30,005 nt of DNA from Gemmatimonadales bacterium UBA7889 (GTDB taxonomy: Bacteria > Gemmatimonadota > Gemmatimonadetes > Longimicrobiales > Gaopeijiaceae), in the NCBI GenBank assembly GCA_002501085.1, contig DLRL01000099.1:3299-33303 (forward strand), written 5' to 3'. The notes under the pieces were generated by a model. The model worked only from the letters and a program-made list of their open reading frames with translations, was not told where the DNA came from and ran no database searches. Positions 8,495 to 16,168 of this stretch are shown in pieces. Each line of letters opens with the position of its first letter. Within the stretch, counting starts at the first letter, position 1. Both the position numbers and the translations under genes were made by a program.

Positions 8495-9448
8495 TCACCG
8501 GCGCACATCTTTGTTAGGCCTTGAAAGAAAAAATGCAATGGCTCTGGGCCAAAGGAATAGCAGTGGAAATCGGTGTTCAAGCCAAGTGAGTTTGATCTTC
8601 TTCCCGCTGTGTCGCTCTGCTTTTCTCACGATATATGGTAACCATTCCTCAAAAGTCACAGTGTGCTTTAGCGTTCGCATTCCCATTCTCAATTTCGACC
8701 GCATGAAGTGCCCTCGCCACCTAAGTGCTTCCCAAACGCTAGAGGGTGAGGTTAGTCGATATTTGCCTTCTTCAGCTACCATAAGCCCTTGTCGCTCTGC
8801 GTCAGAAAGTACCGGGCTAAGCACTTTGAGAAAGTGATCCGCCTGCGCCTCGTAGGTGTGTTGATGTCTGTCAGTTGCTTCCGGGCGGAACTCCCCTCGG
8901 TAGCATACTTCAAGTATACGGCGACCCAAGCCGTCAGCATCGACCGGCTCAGTGAGGTAGGGGCCCATCCACGTGAGTACGCGACCTATCGCACCCGTCA
9001 TGACGGCTTCCACCCATTCCCGGTCTTCATCTGAGGCGACCCAGATAAACGCCATCCTCTGAACCAGTCTACTGAGTAGATAGTGATCCTTCGGTCGTGG
9101 CCCAAGGGCACGATCAAGGTGGATTCGAGTAACCACATGACACTTCGCGACTTTGTCTGTGTCCCCAATCGGTGAATAGGCTATCACGTTGGGAGGTAAG
9201 ATATGTGCCATGGTTGACATCAAGCGCACTGATCCCCGCATATGGCCTGAATTCTTGAGGGCAGAGTAGAACGCTCTGTAGTCGTCTACCAAGACAATGA
9301 AATCGTAGGCGCTATACCGGTTAGGGTTCGTCCCGTGGAGGTGTGAACCGTACAGCAATACACACCGCACCTGGCCTCCGCCTGCTTGTACTAGTCCCTC
9401 GGCTAGTTCCCGCGCACTAGCTAATCCCAATGCTACTCGATCCGTCAT
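8495..9448 (-). CDS. Tam41/Mmp37-like CDP-diacylglycerol synthase (predicted)
   Basis: The 317-residue protein reads like the mitochondrial phosphatidate cytidylyltransferase Tam41, a nucleotidyltransferase-fold enzyme that makes CDP-diacylglycerol. LLYGSHLHG (31-39) is the nucleotide-binding Gly-Ser loop. YDFIVLVDD (48-56) matches the family's D-F-V/I-x-x-V-D-D strand. A PPNVIAYSP segment (85-93) parallels the conserved YFN region. LEVCYRGEFR (179-188) parallels Tam41's LSYxGDFR. An aromatic stretch QADHFLKVLSPVL (202-214) and a basic C-terminal helix (250-282) complete the resemblance, and an extra hydrophobic tail (290-310) may hold it to the membrane. Its start overlaps the plsC stop by ATGA, and a CDP-alcohol phosphatidyltransferase follows. 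The operon context fits the PA-to-CDP-DAG step. A generic Pol-beta-type nucleotidyltransferase is the alternative. Confidence 0.72.
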   Translation of the reverse strand: MTDRVALGLASARELAEGLVQAGGGQVRCVLLYGSHLHGTNPNRYSAYDFIVLVDDYRAFYSALKNSGHMRGSVRLMSTMAHILPPNVIAYSPIGDTDKVAKCHVVTRIHLDRALGPRPKDHYLLSRLVQRMAFIWVASDEDREWVEAVMTGAIGRVLTWMGPYLTEPVDADGLGRRILEVCYRGEFRPEATDRHQHTYEAQADHFLKVLSPVLSDAERQGLMVAEEGKYRLTSPSSVWEALRWRGHFMRSKLRMGMRTLKHTVTFEEWLPYIVRKAERHSGKKIKLTWLEHRFPLLFLWPRAIAFFLSRPNKDVRR

Positions 9449-10227
9449 GTGATGGAATCCCCGCGCATCCGGGCAAGGCGGGCTACCATCTGGGCACGAA
9501 TTTCTTCTATGAACGGATTTGGATCTGCTGCGGGATCATTCCACTCAAGCATGTTTACAAATTCCACTTCGCCATTCATCTCGCCTATGCCACTCAGGAA
9601 GTCCTTGAACTTCGCATACTTCCAGAATCCGTCTCCCACGAGTATATAGACCTTCCATGCTCGAGCCTGCAGGATCCGCCGGAGCCCCGCCTTCTTGAAC
9701 CGTCCAATATCGCCATCCCTTGTCCTCGTCCCCTCTGGAAAAATCGCTACTGGCACCTCTGCTGTGCCGGCCGTCTCACTCAGATTACCAGTCATTCCAA
9801 GGGCGTCTCGTCGGTTTGCCGTAGGGTCAACGACTGGGTATTGATAGAGCCTGATCATGTGCGAGATTAGCGGAATCCAATGCCGGTATCGCTTACGCGT
9901 GACAATTAAGGGGTATCCACCTCGCACTGATGAGCATACCATCGGAATGTCTAGCAGGGATTGGTGGTTCATGATTATGAGGACTCCAGGCTCAAAAGGG
10001 ACCTGAGGTGGCACAGCGATACTTGCGCCACCCAAGAACACCATTGGCCTACTCGTGAGCCAGGCCATTGCCTGCATCCAGGCCCCTAGAACCCGTTTAC
10101 GGCTTGAAGGCATTAGCCATACCAAAGGCCCTATGAGAAGTCGTTGCACGAGATCGCATAAGACCATGCCTAAGGTCACGGCCAAGAGAGCTACAACCCC
10201 TCGTAACTTCAAATGAGTCGTCTCCAA
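9445..10227 (-). CDS. plsC: 1-acyl-sn-glycerol-3-phosphate acyltransferase
   Basis: This protein (about 260 residues) has the PlsC acyltransferase blocks in order: NHQSLLD at 87-93 (catalytic His and Asp), a membrane segment near the N-terminus (11-40), and FPEGTRTRDG at 163-172 (glycerol-3-phosphate binding). It would add the second fatty acid to lysophosphatidate, giving phosphatidate at the inner membrane. The longest reading starts at a TTG (10227), and a second in-frame TTG is five codons later; neither has a clear ribosome site, so the exact start is uncertain. Its stop overlaps the next start (ATGA), so it is translationally coupled to the Tam41-like gene. It is divergent from the acetoacetate-decarboxylase-like gene across about 83 bp. 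Confidence 0.88.
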   Translation of the reverse strand: METTHLKLRGVVALLAVTLGMVLCDLVQRLLIGPLVWLMPSSRKRVLGAWMQAMAWLTSRPMVFLGGASIAVPPQVPFEPGVLIIMNHQSLLDIPMVCSSVRGGYPLIVTRKRYRHWIPLISHMIRLYQYPVVDPTANRRDALGMTGNLSETAGTAEVPVAIFPEGTRTRDGDIGRFKKAGLRRILQARAWKVYILVGDGFWKYAKFKDFLSGIGEMNGEVEFVNMLEWNDPAADPNPFIEEIRAQMVARLARMRGDSIT

Positions 10228-10310
10228 GAACAGAAAGCGCTTCAGGCTGATATGAAGCAGACAAGAAACGCTAACCAGTTACGCTGACAAGCATCAAGGC
10301 AAATAAGACT

Positions 10311-10988
10311 ATGAGTCTACCGGATCACACATACTACGGCTTCCGAAATTGCGTGGGCGCATTTTTCGAAATGCCGACTTCAGACGCGCGCACCCTACTC
10401 CCCACCCATCTTGAGCCACTTGAGATGCAGCATACACGAAGCATTCTGGCCCTGACTGCATTTCAATTTACACAGAGCGAGGCAGGGGAGTATGAGGAGA
10501 TTGTTCTGGCGGTGATTGTACCCCCAATGATTGAGGTTGGTAAGAAAATCCCGAAGGCTGCTTTTTATCCTTTCATGGTTGGGACTTCCACCGAAGCATC
10601 CCGGCTACATGCGATCGAACGCTGGCACCTACCGCACTATATGAAGGATTTGGAGATATCGTTCACTGAATCCGAACTACAAATGGATGTCAACGTCCGT
10701 GACGGCGATGATGCAGTCCTCGATTTTACTGTGACTAAACACGATTACGTGCCGTCGAAGCACCTCTACAATGCATTTACAGTCGACGAAGGCATAGACG
10801 GGCACTTCAAGGCGAATATCTACATGGAAGCCCCTCACTCAGAGCACGAAGAAGAGGGGGGCTCACTCACGCTTTACAAACACCCAATGACGGAAGGGCT
10901 GACCCTTGATGACATCAATGCTTATCCCTTCCGCGAACAATGGTACGAAGAGGGGCTGCAAACGTTCGAGCCTCTCCTGGCCCTATAG
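10311..10988 (+). CDS. Acetoacetate-decarboxylase-like (ADC fold) protein, function unknown
   Basis: The 225-residue soluble protein has no signal peptide or membrane segment. Its layout resembles the acetoacetate decarboxylase superfamily. An opening strand is followed by ARTLLPTHLEPLEMQ (the 'LLP..l.p' helix). Then come ILALTAFQFTQ with GEYEEIVLAVIVPP (the 'Y.E....vpv' strand) and FYPFMVGTSTEASRLHAIERWHLPHYMKDL. The usual G-x-P-K-K block with the Schiff-base lysine is not visible where expected; WHLPHYMKD occupies that place. A decarboxylase reaction is therefore doubtful. It is followed after 30 bp by a lipid kinase on the same strand and may be co-transcribed with it. The family call is by eye and only moderately sure. 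Confidence 0.5.
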   Translation: MSLPDHTYYGFRNCVGAFFEMPTSDARTLLPTHLEPLEMQHTRSILALTAFQFTQSEAGEYEEIVLAVIVPPMIEVGKKIPKAAFYPFMVGTSTEASRLHAIERWHLPHYMKDLEISFTESELQMDVNVRDGDDAVLDFTVTKHDYVPSKHLYNAFTVDEGIDGHFKANIYMEAPHSEHEEEGGSLTLYKHPMTEGLTLDDINAYPFREQWYEEGLQTFEPLLAL

Positions 10989-11018
10989 CCTTACTTTCTT
11001 GCCACGGATTGACGCACG

Positions 11019-11966
11019 GTGAACCGCCACTTTGTCATCTTCAATCCAGCTGCAGGTAGGGGCCGCGGCCTTAAGAGGATTGAGGTCTATCGGGCCCTCC
11101 TGGCTGAACACATAGGCAGGGTGACTTTTGCCGAAACCACCCGTGCGGGGGAAGAGCGCGACCTCGCGGATCAAGCCATTGCCCAGGGCTACAATATCAT
11201 CGTCGCTGTTGGGGGAGACGGAACCTGGGGTAACGTTGCTGACCGTGTCGCAGCCAGTGGTCGTGAGGACGTTGCCCTTGGAATCTTACCGAATGGAACC
11301 GGTAATGACTTTGGGAGAAACCTTGGATATGACCCCTCCAGACCCGAACAAGCAGTGCTTACTCTCGCAGCAGGACACATCCGCTTAGTAGACATGGGCC
11401 GGGTGGAGACCCTTAGTGCGGCTGAAAACACACCTCATGTCATGGAACAAAGGAATTTCCTAAACTTGGTCGGCTTCGGTTTTGACGTAGCAGTCATCGA
11501 TGCTGCAGCCAATGCGCGGTTCTTAAAAGGCGAACTGCTTTACAAGATCACGGCACTCCAGCAGCTCTTCCGGTTCACGGGTATCCGAGTGGGCATAACC
11601 GGGGAGAAGAGCGAGTTACGCGACGGGCTTCATCTGATGCTGACCATCTCGAATGGACGCTTCTTTGGGGGAGGATTTCCGATCGCGCCCGATGCAAGTG
11701 TTCAGGATGGCCACCTTCACGCTTGTCGCATCCAAGATGCCCCCGCATTTACAAGACTCAAGCTCTTTAATAGAGCTGAACGGGGCCTCCACGTAAGCTC
11801 AGACCCAGACCGGGTAGAGGTCTTGGCTGACACAAGATTCAGTCTGGAATTCGACCAACCGCCTCGCTTTGAAATGGACGGCGACGTGAGGCTGGCCGCA
11901 AGCAATACCATCGAGATGAGCGTTTTGCCACAGGTGTTGGGGGTAGTAGCACCAGAGAGGCTCTGA
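11019..11966 (+). CDS. Diacylglycerol kinase catalytic-domain lipid kinase (DgkB/YegS type)
   Basis: The 315-residue protein contains the DAGK catalytic domain. NPAAGRGRG sits at 9-17, the ATP-binding VGGDGTW at 64-70 and LPNGTGNDFGRNLG at 90-103. The YegS/DgkB C-terminal beta domain follows (GGGFPIAPDASVQDGHLHACRI around 210-232, DGDV near the end). Soluble kinases of this type phosphorylate diacylglycerol or related lipids with ATP, returning them to phosphatidate. That fits the plsC/Tam41-like/CDP-alcohol transferase operon close by on the other strand. The start is GTG; the gene lies 30 bp after the ADC-like gene. Only three bases separate its stop from the convergent modC stop. Confidence 0.88.
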   Translation: MNRHFVIFNPAAGRGRGLKRIEVYRALLAEHIGRVTFAETTRAGEERDLADQAIAQGYNIIVAVGGDGTWGNVADRVAASGREDVALGILPNGTGNDFGRNLGYDPSRPEQAVLTLAAGHIRLVDMGRVETLSAAENTPHVMEQRNFLNLVGFGFDVAVIDAAANARFLKGELLYKITALQQLFRFTGIRVGITGEKSELRDGLHLMLTISNGRFFGGGFPIAPDASVQDGHLHACRIQDAPAFTRLKLFNRAERGLHVSSDPDRVEVLADTRFSLEFDQPPRFEMDGDVRLAASNTIEMSVLPQVLGVVAPERL

Positions 11967-11969
11967 AGG

Positions 11970-12623
11970 CTACTCCTTCCTGAGGCTACCTCCGCCCAGG
12001 TGCCAGCGCTCCTCTGCCAACCATTTCGCATCCTCTTCATCATGGCTCACAAGGACGATCGGCACACTCCTATCTAGGGCCCAATCACTTACAAGCTGTG
12101 ATAGTTCAGCGCGCAAAGGCCTATCAAGCGCTGAAAACGGTTCGTCAAGAAGCAAAAGCCTAGGTTTTGAAAGTAATGCCCGGCCCAGGGCCACTCTCTG
12201 CCGCTCGCCCCCAGAAAGCCTTCTGGGCCGCCGACCAAGCAAGTCCTCTATCTGGAGCAAGGCAGCGGTTTCTGATACCCAATCAGGTAATGCACCCCCG
12301 TAACTTAGGTTCTCTCGGACAGTCAGGTGCGGGAAAAGAAGTGTCTCCTGGGGGGCCCAACCCACCCGCCTGTCCCACGAAGGGACCCATGTTTCATTCG
12401 AGCTGTCCTGCCAACAGTGCTCCTTAACTAGAACGGTTCCGCGCGCTCGGCGTTCTACGCCTGCCAGAATTCTAAGGATTGTACTTTTTCCCGCCCCCGA
12501 AGGACCCACTACGGCAATCCGAGTGCTTGCTGTATTCAGCTCGACCCTTAGCCCGCCCCCGGTGAAGGGAATCTCTAGGTCTAGGCCTAAACGGAAATTG
12601 GTGTCAGCGGACATGTCGGTCAT
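11970..12623 (-). CDS. modC: Molybdate-type ABC transporter ATP-binding protein
   Basis: An ABC ATPase with all motifs: Walker A GPSGAGKST (about 40-48), Q-loop in GWAPQETLLFPHLTVREN, signature LSGGERQRVALGRALL, Walker B LLLLDEPFSALD and the H-loop VSHDEED. It is short (217 aa) and lacks the C-terminal molybdate-binding TOBE domain of E. coli ModC, as in many sulfate/molybdate/tungstate systems. A longer reading begins at a TTG (12659) inside the previous gene and is unlikely. ATG 12623 or ATG 12614 (GGA eight bases upstream) are the plausible starts. Both overlap the end of the ModA-ModB fusion gene by 11-20 bases, indicating translational coupling. It would energise that fused importer. Confidence 0.85.
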   Translation of the reverse strand: MTDMSADTNFRLGLDLEIPFTGGGLRVELNTASTRIAVVGPSGAGKSTILRILAGVERRARGTVLVKEHCWQDSSNETWVPSWDRRVGWAPQETLLFPHLTVRENLSYGGALPDWVSETAALLQIEDLLGRRPRRLSGGERQRVALGRALLSKPRLLLLDEPFSALDRPLRAELSQLVSDWALDRSVPIVLVSHDEEDAKWLAEERWHLGGGSLRKE

Positions 12624-14205
12624 CCAATCGACGTTTTTGTCTCCGCGAGAGCGCCTCAAAACCCAGCAAGGCGATTAGCGAGATCACCACACTTGCACCT
12701 ACCAATACCCAAACCGCCTCTCTTCCACTCGGTGACTCCAAGAGTGTATAGACCGCTAGAGCGATCGTTCGTGTCGACCCTTCAACGTTGCCTGCCAACA
12801 CGACCGTGGCTCCGAACTCACCGAGTGACCTGGCAAAAGCAAGGACTGCTCCAGCGGCAATCCCCGGCAACGCCAGCGGAAGCGAGACGCGAAAAAACGT
12901 GCTCCAGGGAGAAGAGCCGAGTGTCCAGGACAGCTCCTCATACATCGGGTCAACTGCCTCGAATGCACCACGCACAGAGATCACATAAAGCGGAAGGCCT
13001 ACGACAAAGGCAGCGATCGAGGCACCGAGGATGGTAAACGGTATTGGGAATCCAAGTGACGCAATTAGCCCCCCCAGGGGAGTAGCGGCGCCTAGTACGC
13101 TTAGGAGAAGGAAGCCGGTTACCACTGGTGGTATGACAAGGGGGGCCGTAACGACGGTGGAGAGAACTGTTTTCCCGGGAAAATCACGGCGTGCAAGTAG
13201 CCACCCGATCCCTATGGCGGGGACTAGGCCCACCAAAGTTGCGAGGAAAGCAACGATAAGGGATAGACGTACCGCAGATGATACCGATGCTACTAAATCG
13301 TCACCTGTATCCCCCGCTGCATAACGTTCTTCCTCTTCATCGAGTATGTCGGACTGAGGTGCGCTGAATCCCGCCTCTCTAAGAAAGGGCTGGCCTGACT
13401 CACCTAAGACAAAGTTCACGAAATCAACTGCTGACTTCTCGTACACCGTGGATCCTAGCGGGACACCCCAATATTGAGCTTGTGGATACCCGGGTCCTTC
13501 AAAAACAAACGCTATCCTGACCGACGGCTCTGCTTCCGCATCCGTCCGATAAACGATTCCGGCCGGGACCTCATTTCGTGCAATCCACTCTAGGGCACCT
13601 CGTACTGATCCTCCTCTAACGATGTGCCCCTCAAGCTCTGACCAAACCCCCGCTTGTTCCAGTGCCGTTCGAGCGTACTTCCCAGCGGGTACGTTTTCAC
13701 CAGCAAGAGCAATCCGCTCGAAACCCGAGAGCATATCAGGCTGTACAGGTACAGAAATATCTCTAGAAACCGCAATTACCAGATCGTTAGCCGCAAAATG
13801 TATCGCGCTGCCAGGGGATACAGTTCCTTGCTCTTCAAGCCACTGAATCCATTGAGGGTCAGCGCTGAAGAAAACATCTCCAGATCCGCTTTGTGAGGCC
13901 TGGACCGCCAGTCGAGATGTCGCGTCAAATGAAAATACCAAAGGGGTCCCACCCAGCCTTTCCCATTCATCTCCGATTCTTGGCAAGACATCAGCGAGGC
14001 TGGCTGCAGCAAGCACCAATAGGACTGAGTCGTTCGCCTGTTGCGCCCTGGGGGGACCTTCGCTCAACACAGCCCCCTTCAGTTGCATCGGAGCTAGTAG
14101 CGCCATCGACCAAACAGCTATGAGGATACTCTTTCTTCGTAGCCCCCCGAGCGAGAGTGGCTGGGGCTGTGCCCAGCGGGCGCTAGTCTTGGCTTTATGA
14201 AACAT
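12604..14205 (-). CDS. modAB: ModA-ModB fusion: molybdate binding protein joined to transporter permease
   Basis: This 533-residue protein joins two parts that are normally separate. After a signal anchor (R-R-K at 23-25, hydrophobic 26-40), residues 62-284 form a ModA-type solute-binding domain. It shows LAAASLADVLP, FSFDATSRLAVQ, GDVFFSADPQWI, AGENVPAGKYARTALEQ and YPQAQYWGVP. A DE-rich linker (285-302) leads to a ModB-type permease (303-525) with about five membrane helices. The permease has the cytoplasmic EAA loop EELSWTLGSSPWSTFFRVSLP, which docks on the ATPase. It would import molybdate or tungstate, with the receptor tethered to the channel. The frame is continuous with no sign of frameshift. 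Sulfate-type specificity cannot be excluded. The start ATG has no strong ribosome site. Confidence 0.88.
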   Translation of the reverse strand: MFHKAKTSARWAQPQPLSLGGLRRKSILIAVWSMALLAPMQLKGAVLSEGPPRAQQANDSVLLVLAAASLADVLPRIGDEWERLGGTPLVFSFDATSRLAVQASQSGSGDVFFSADPQWIQWLEEQGTVSPGSAIHFAANDLVIAVSRDISVPVQPDMLSGFERIALAGENVPAGKYARTALEQAGVWSELEGHIVRGGSVRGALEWIARNEVPAGIVYRTDAEAEPSVRIAFVFEGPGYPQAQYWGVPLGSTVYEKSAVDFVNFVLGESGQPFLREAGFSAPQSDILDEEEERYAAGDTGDDLVASVSSAVRLSLIVAFLATLVGLVPAIGIGWLLARRDFPGKTVLSTVVTAPLVIPPVVTGFLLLSVLGAATPLGGLIASLGFPIPFTILGASIAAFVVGLPLYVISVRGAFEAVDPMYEELSWTLGSSPWSTFFRVSLPLALPGIAAGAVLAFARSLGEFGATVVLAGNVEGSTRTIALAVYTLLESPSGREAVWVLVGASVVISLIALLGFEALSRRQKRRLDDRHVR

Positions 14206-14289
14206 GGGGCCGCCAGGGTATCCCTAGGAGTAACACGGGACAAGATGCCCTCCTTGCTCAGGCGCACTGTTCTTGCGTCTTTTCTCGCC

Positions 14290-14739
14290 ATGTCATCAGC
14301 ACCCAACAACAGGCTAGTCTCCGAAACTCCTATCACAGTTCGGAGTCCCGAGCTTGACTCGTTTGGACACGTGAATCATGCCGTCTTCTTGAACTACCTA
14401 GAGCACGGCCGTTTTGAGGCACTTGAAAAAGCTGGGCTCTCTTGGTCCCGGCTGGACGAAACAGGTCGAAGCATCTTCGTAGTCCGCATTGAGGTAGATT
14501 ACCTCGAGGAAGCGAAACGAGGCCAACAACTCTTGGTCCGAACTTGGGCACAATCTTTTAGGAGAACCAGCATGGTTCTAGGGCAAAAGATTGTGCGGGA
14601 AGAGGCCCCGCAAAGCGTTGTTGTACAAGCTGCCGTCACTGCTGTGTGGATTGGGGCAAACCGAAAACCCCAACGGGTGCCAGAAGAAATCCGGAGAGGA
14701 CTCCTCGGAGACGCTAACAGCCTGCAGAACCTAGACTAA
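14290..14739 (+). CDS. Hotdog-fold acyl-CoA thioesterase (YbgC/4-hydroxybenzoyl-CoA thioesterase family)
   Basis: The core PITVRSPELDSFGHVNHAVFLNYLEHGRFEAL carries the family's D-x-x-G-H-V-N-x-x-x-Y/F-x-x-Y-x-E pattern. D23, H27 and N29 lie at the active site (numbering from 14290). Length (149 aa) is normal. It should hydrolyse acyl-CoA or acyl-ACP thioesters in the cytoplasm. The longest reading starts at 14197, inside the divergent modAB start, which is implausible. ATG 14245 (GGGA four bases upstream) is a fair alternative and adds 15 residues. It is followed after five bases by a phosphopantetheinyl transferase gene, so both may concern acyl-carrier metabolism. Confidence 0.83.
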   Translation: MSSAPNNRLVSETPITVRSPELDSFGHVNHAVFLNYLEHGRFEALEKAGLSWSRLDETGRSIFVVRIEVDYLEEAKRGQQLLVRTWAQSFRRTSMVLGQKIVREEAPQSVVVQAAVTAVWIGANRKPQRVPEEIRRGLLGDANSLQNLD

Positions 14740-14744
14740 CGACT

Positions 14745-15494
14745 GTGAGTTCTTTGGTGAACTGGATCGGTAACGACGTTGTAGACCTTGAAAATTCTAG
14801 CCTCCATGGAAAGCTGAAAAACCATCGGTTTCTGAAGCGTGTTTTCACAAAGTCTGAACAAGCCGTAGTCGCCAGGGCAGGGGAATCTGACATTGAACTC
14901 TGGTGCCTTTGGGCCTGTAAGGAGGCAGCTTTTAAGGCCCTCTCTAAAGTTCTCCGTACTCCTCCAGCATTTGTTCACTCTGCTTTTGAAGTCTCATGGA
15001 CCAGGGTGATTCAGGAAGGAAGTCCGAGTATCAGGGCTGGAAATGTTGTCTATGAAGAGCTCTCGGTACCTGTGTCCGTAGATCTTTCAGAAGGCGTGCT
15101 TCACGCCTTCGCCTGGACAGGCCATCTGAATGAACCGATTAAGGGGGTTCCGCCAGCCGAGCTATATCATGACCTTGCCCGGCTTGACGAACCCGGTGCT
15201 CCATGGTCTGCCTCGTATCCCGAGTTGCTCGAAAAATTGACTGCTGAGGAGCAAGCTGGGGTTCACTCTAGAGAGTCGGCAGCAGTTCGAATTGGATTAA
15301 AGGCCTCTGTAGCTAACACAATGAATGTGGGCCAAGACCACCTCCAGGTTCTTCGCCCCCGCAGTCCAACTGGCCGAAGCCACCCCCTACTACTTTTAGA
15401 TGGCCAGCCAAGCAGTATAGACATCTCCATCTCACATCACGGAGGCTGGATTGGTTGGGCGTTTCTTGTGATAGGCGACGATGGAAGAGAATAG
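14745..15494 (+). CDS. 4'-phosphopantetheinyl transferase superfamily protein (AcpS-like)
   Basis: The start is GTG, five bases after the thioesterase stop. The N-terminal block WIGNDVVDLE (7-16) contains the metal-binding aspartate of holo-ACP synthases. FTKSEQAVV and LWACKEAAFKAL (W56, K59, E60) supply the second motif. Near the C-terminus, DISISHHGGWIGWAF (about 225-239) parallels the SISHHG strand of PPTases. At 249 residues it is longer than AcpS (about 125) and resembles the longer single-chain form common in Bacteroidota. It would transfer phosphopantetheine from CoA to a carrier protein. No carrier protein or synthase gene is in the window. It is probably co-transcribed with pyrE. Confidence 0.75.
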   Translation: MSSLVNWIGNDVVDLENSSLHGKLKNHRFLKRVFTKSEQAVVARAGESDIELWCLWACKEAAFKALSKVLRTPPAFVHSAFEVSWTRVIQEGSPSIRAGNVVYEELSVPVSVDLSEGVLHAFAWTGHLNEPIKGVPPAELYHDLARLDEPGAPWSASYPELLEKLTAEEQAGVHSRESAAVRIGLKASVANTMNVGQDHLQVLRPRSPTGRSHPLLLLDGQPSSIDISISHHGGWIGWAFLVIGDDGRE

Positions 15495-15547
15495 GAGAAG
15501 GCAATGAAGACTTGCGTCCGGGTGAAAGCCGAGACACTGTGCCGGCG

Positions 15548-16105
15548 ATGACCCATAGAGATCAGTTGAAGCACTTGTTGTTAGAGCGCTCTGTGCGTTT
15601 CGGTAACTTTACGCTCTCGAGCGGAGCCAACTCCACCTATTACATCGATGCACGCCGCACAACGATGAGCGCTGAAGGCCAGATGCTCGTTGGTCAGGTG
15701 GGCTATGAGATGGTCAGAAACAGTGGCCTTGAGCCTACACATCTAGGTGGCCTCACAATGGGTGCTGACCCCATCTCATATGCCATCGCTCACCGCAGCC
15801 ACCTAGAGGGCCACCCCTTGGATGGATTCTCTGTCCGGAAGGAAGCTAAGCACCACGGTACCGGGAATCGCATAGAGGGTGGGCTAGACTCATCTTCTCG
15901 CTGCCTTGTTATTGAAGACACCCTAACAACTGGCAAAAGCACTCTCTCGGCAGTAGAGGCCCTGCGTGAGCACGGAGTAACCATGGTCGGTGTTTTGGCG
16001 TTAGTAGATCGCTCAGATAACGCTGAAGACCTCTTCCGTGAAGTCGGTCTCCCGCTGCTCTCGATCTTCTCTGTACAAGAACTACTGGAGGAGAACCAGC
16101 CGTAA
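15548..16105 (+). CDS. pyrE: Orotate phosphoribosyltransferase
   Basis: The protein makes orotidine 5'-phosphate from orotate and PRPP in pyrimidine synthesis. From the ATG at 15548 it is 185 residues, a normal length. RFGNFTLSSGANSTYYIDARRTTM gives the N-terminal substrate-binding block and GGLTMGADPISYAIA the following loop. SVRKEAKHHGTGNRIEG contains the catalytic flexible loop (K and H residues). CLVIEDTLTTGKST is the PRPP-binding motif. The reading frame is open further upstream to 15455 but overlaps the previous gene, so I placed the start at the conserved MTHRDQL; a GTG nine bases earlier is possible. It converges with dnaN over 63 bp without a convincing terminator. Confidence 0.92.
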   Translation: MTHRDQLKHLLLERSVRFGNFTLSSGANSTYYIDARRTTMSAEGQMLVGQVGYEMVRNSGLEPTHLGGLTMGADPISYAIAHRSHLEGHPLDGFSVRKEAKHHGTGNRIEGGLDSSSRCLVIEDTLTTGKSTLSAVEALREHGVTMVGVLALVDRSDNAEDLFREVGLPLLSIFSVQELLEENQP

Positions 16106-16168
16106 TTGTCGGAAGGCGGAGAGTGCAGAAAGGAGGTTTCTTCGGTTAAAGAACCAGCCCCGTCTGTT

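Noticed and set aside
12624..12659. Longer modC start at TTG 12659.
   Set aside because: It would lie 56 bases inside the modAB gene with no ribosome site, while ATG codons at 12623 and 12614 are available.
14197..14289. Longer thioesterase reading from ATG 14197.
   Set aside because: It overlaps the divergent modAB start codon head to head, and the added residues do not resemble the family.
16106..16168. Imperfect GGTTTCTT/AAAGAACC hairpin between pyrE and dnaN as a bidirectional terminator.
   Set aside because: The stem needs a bulge and has no clear T tract on either side.
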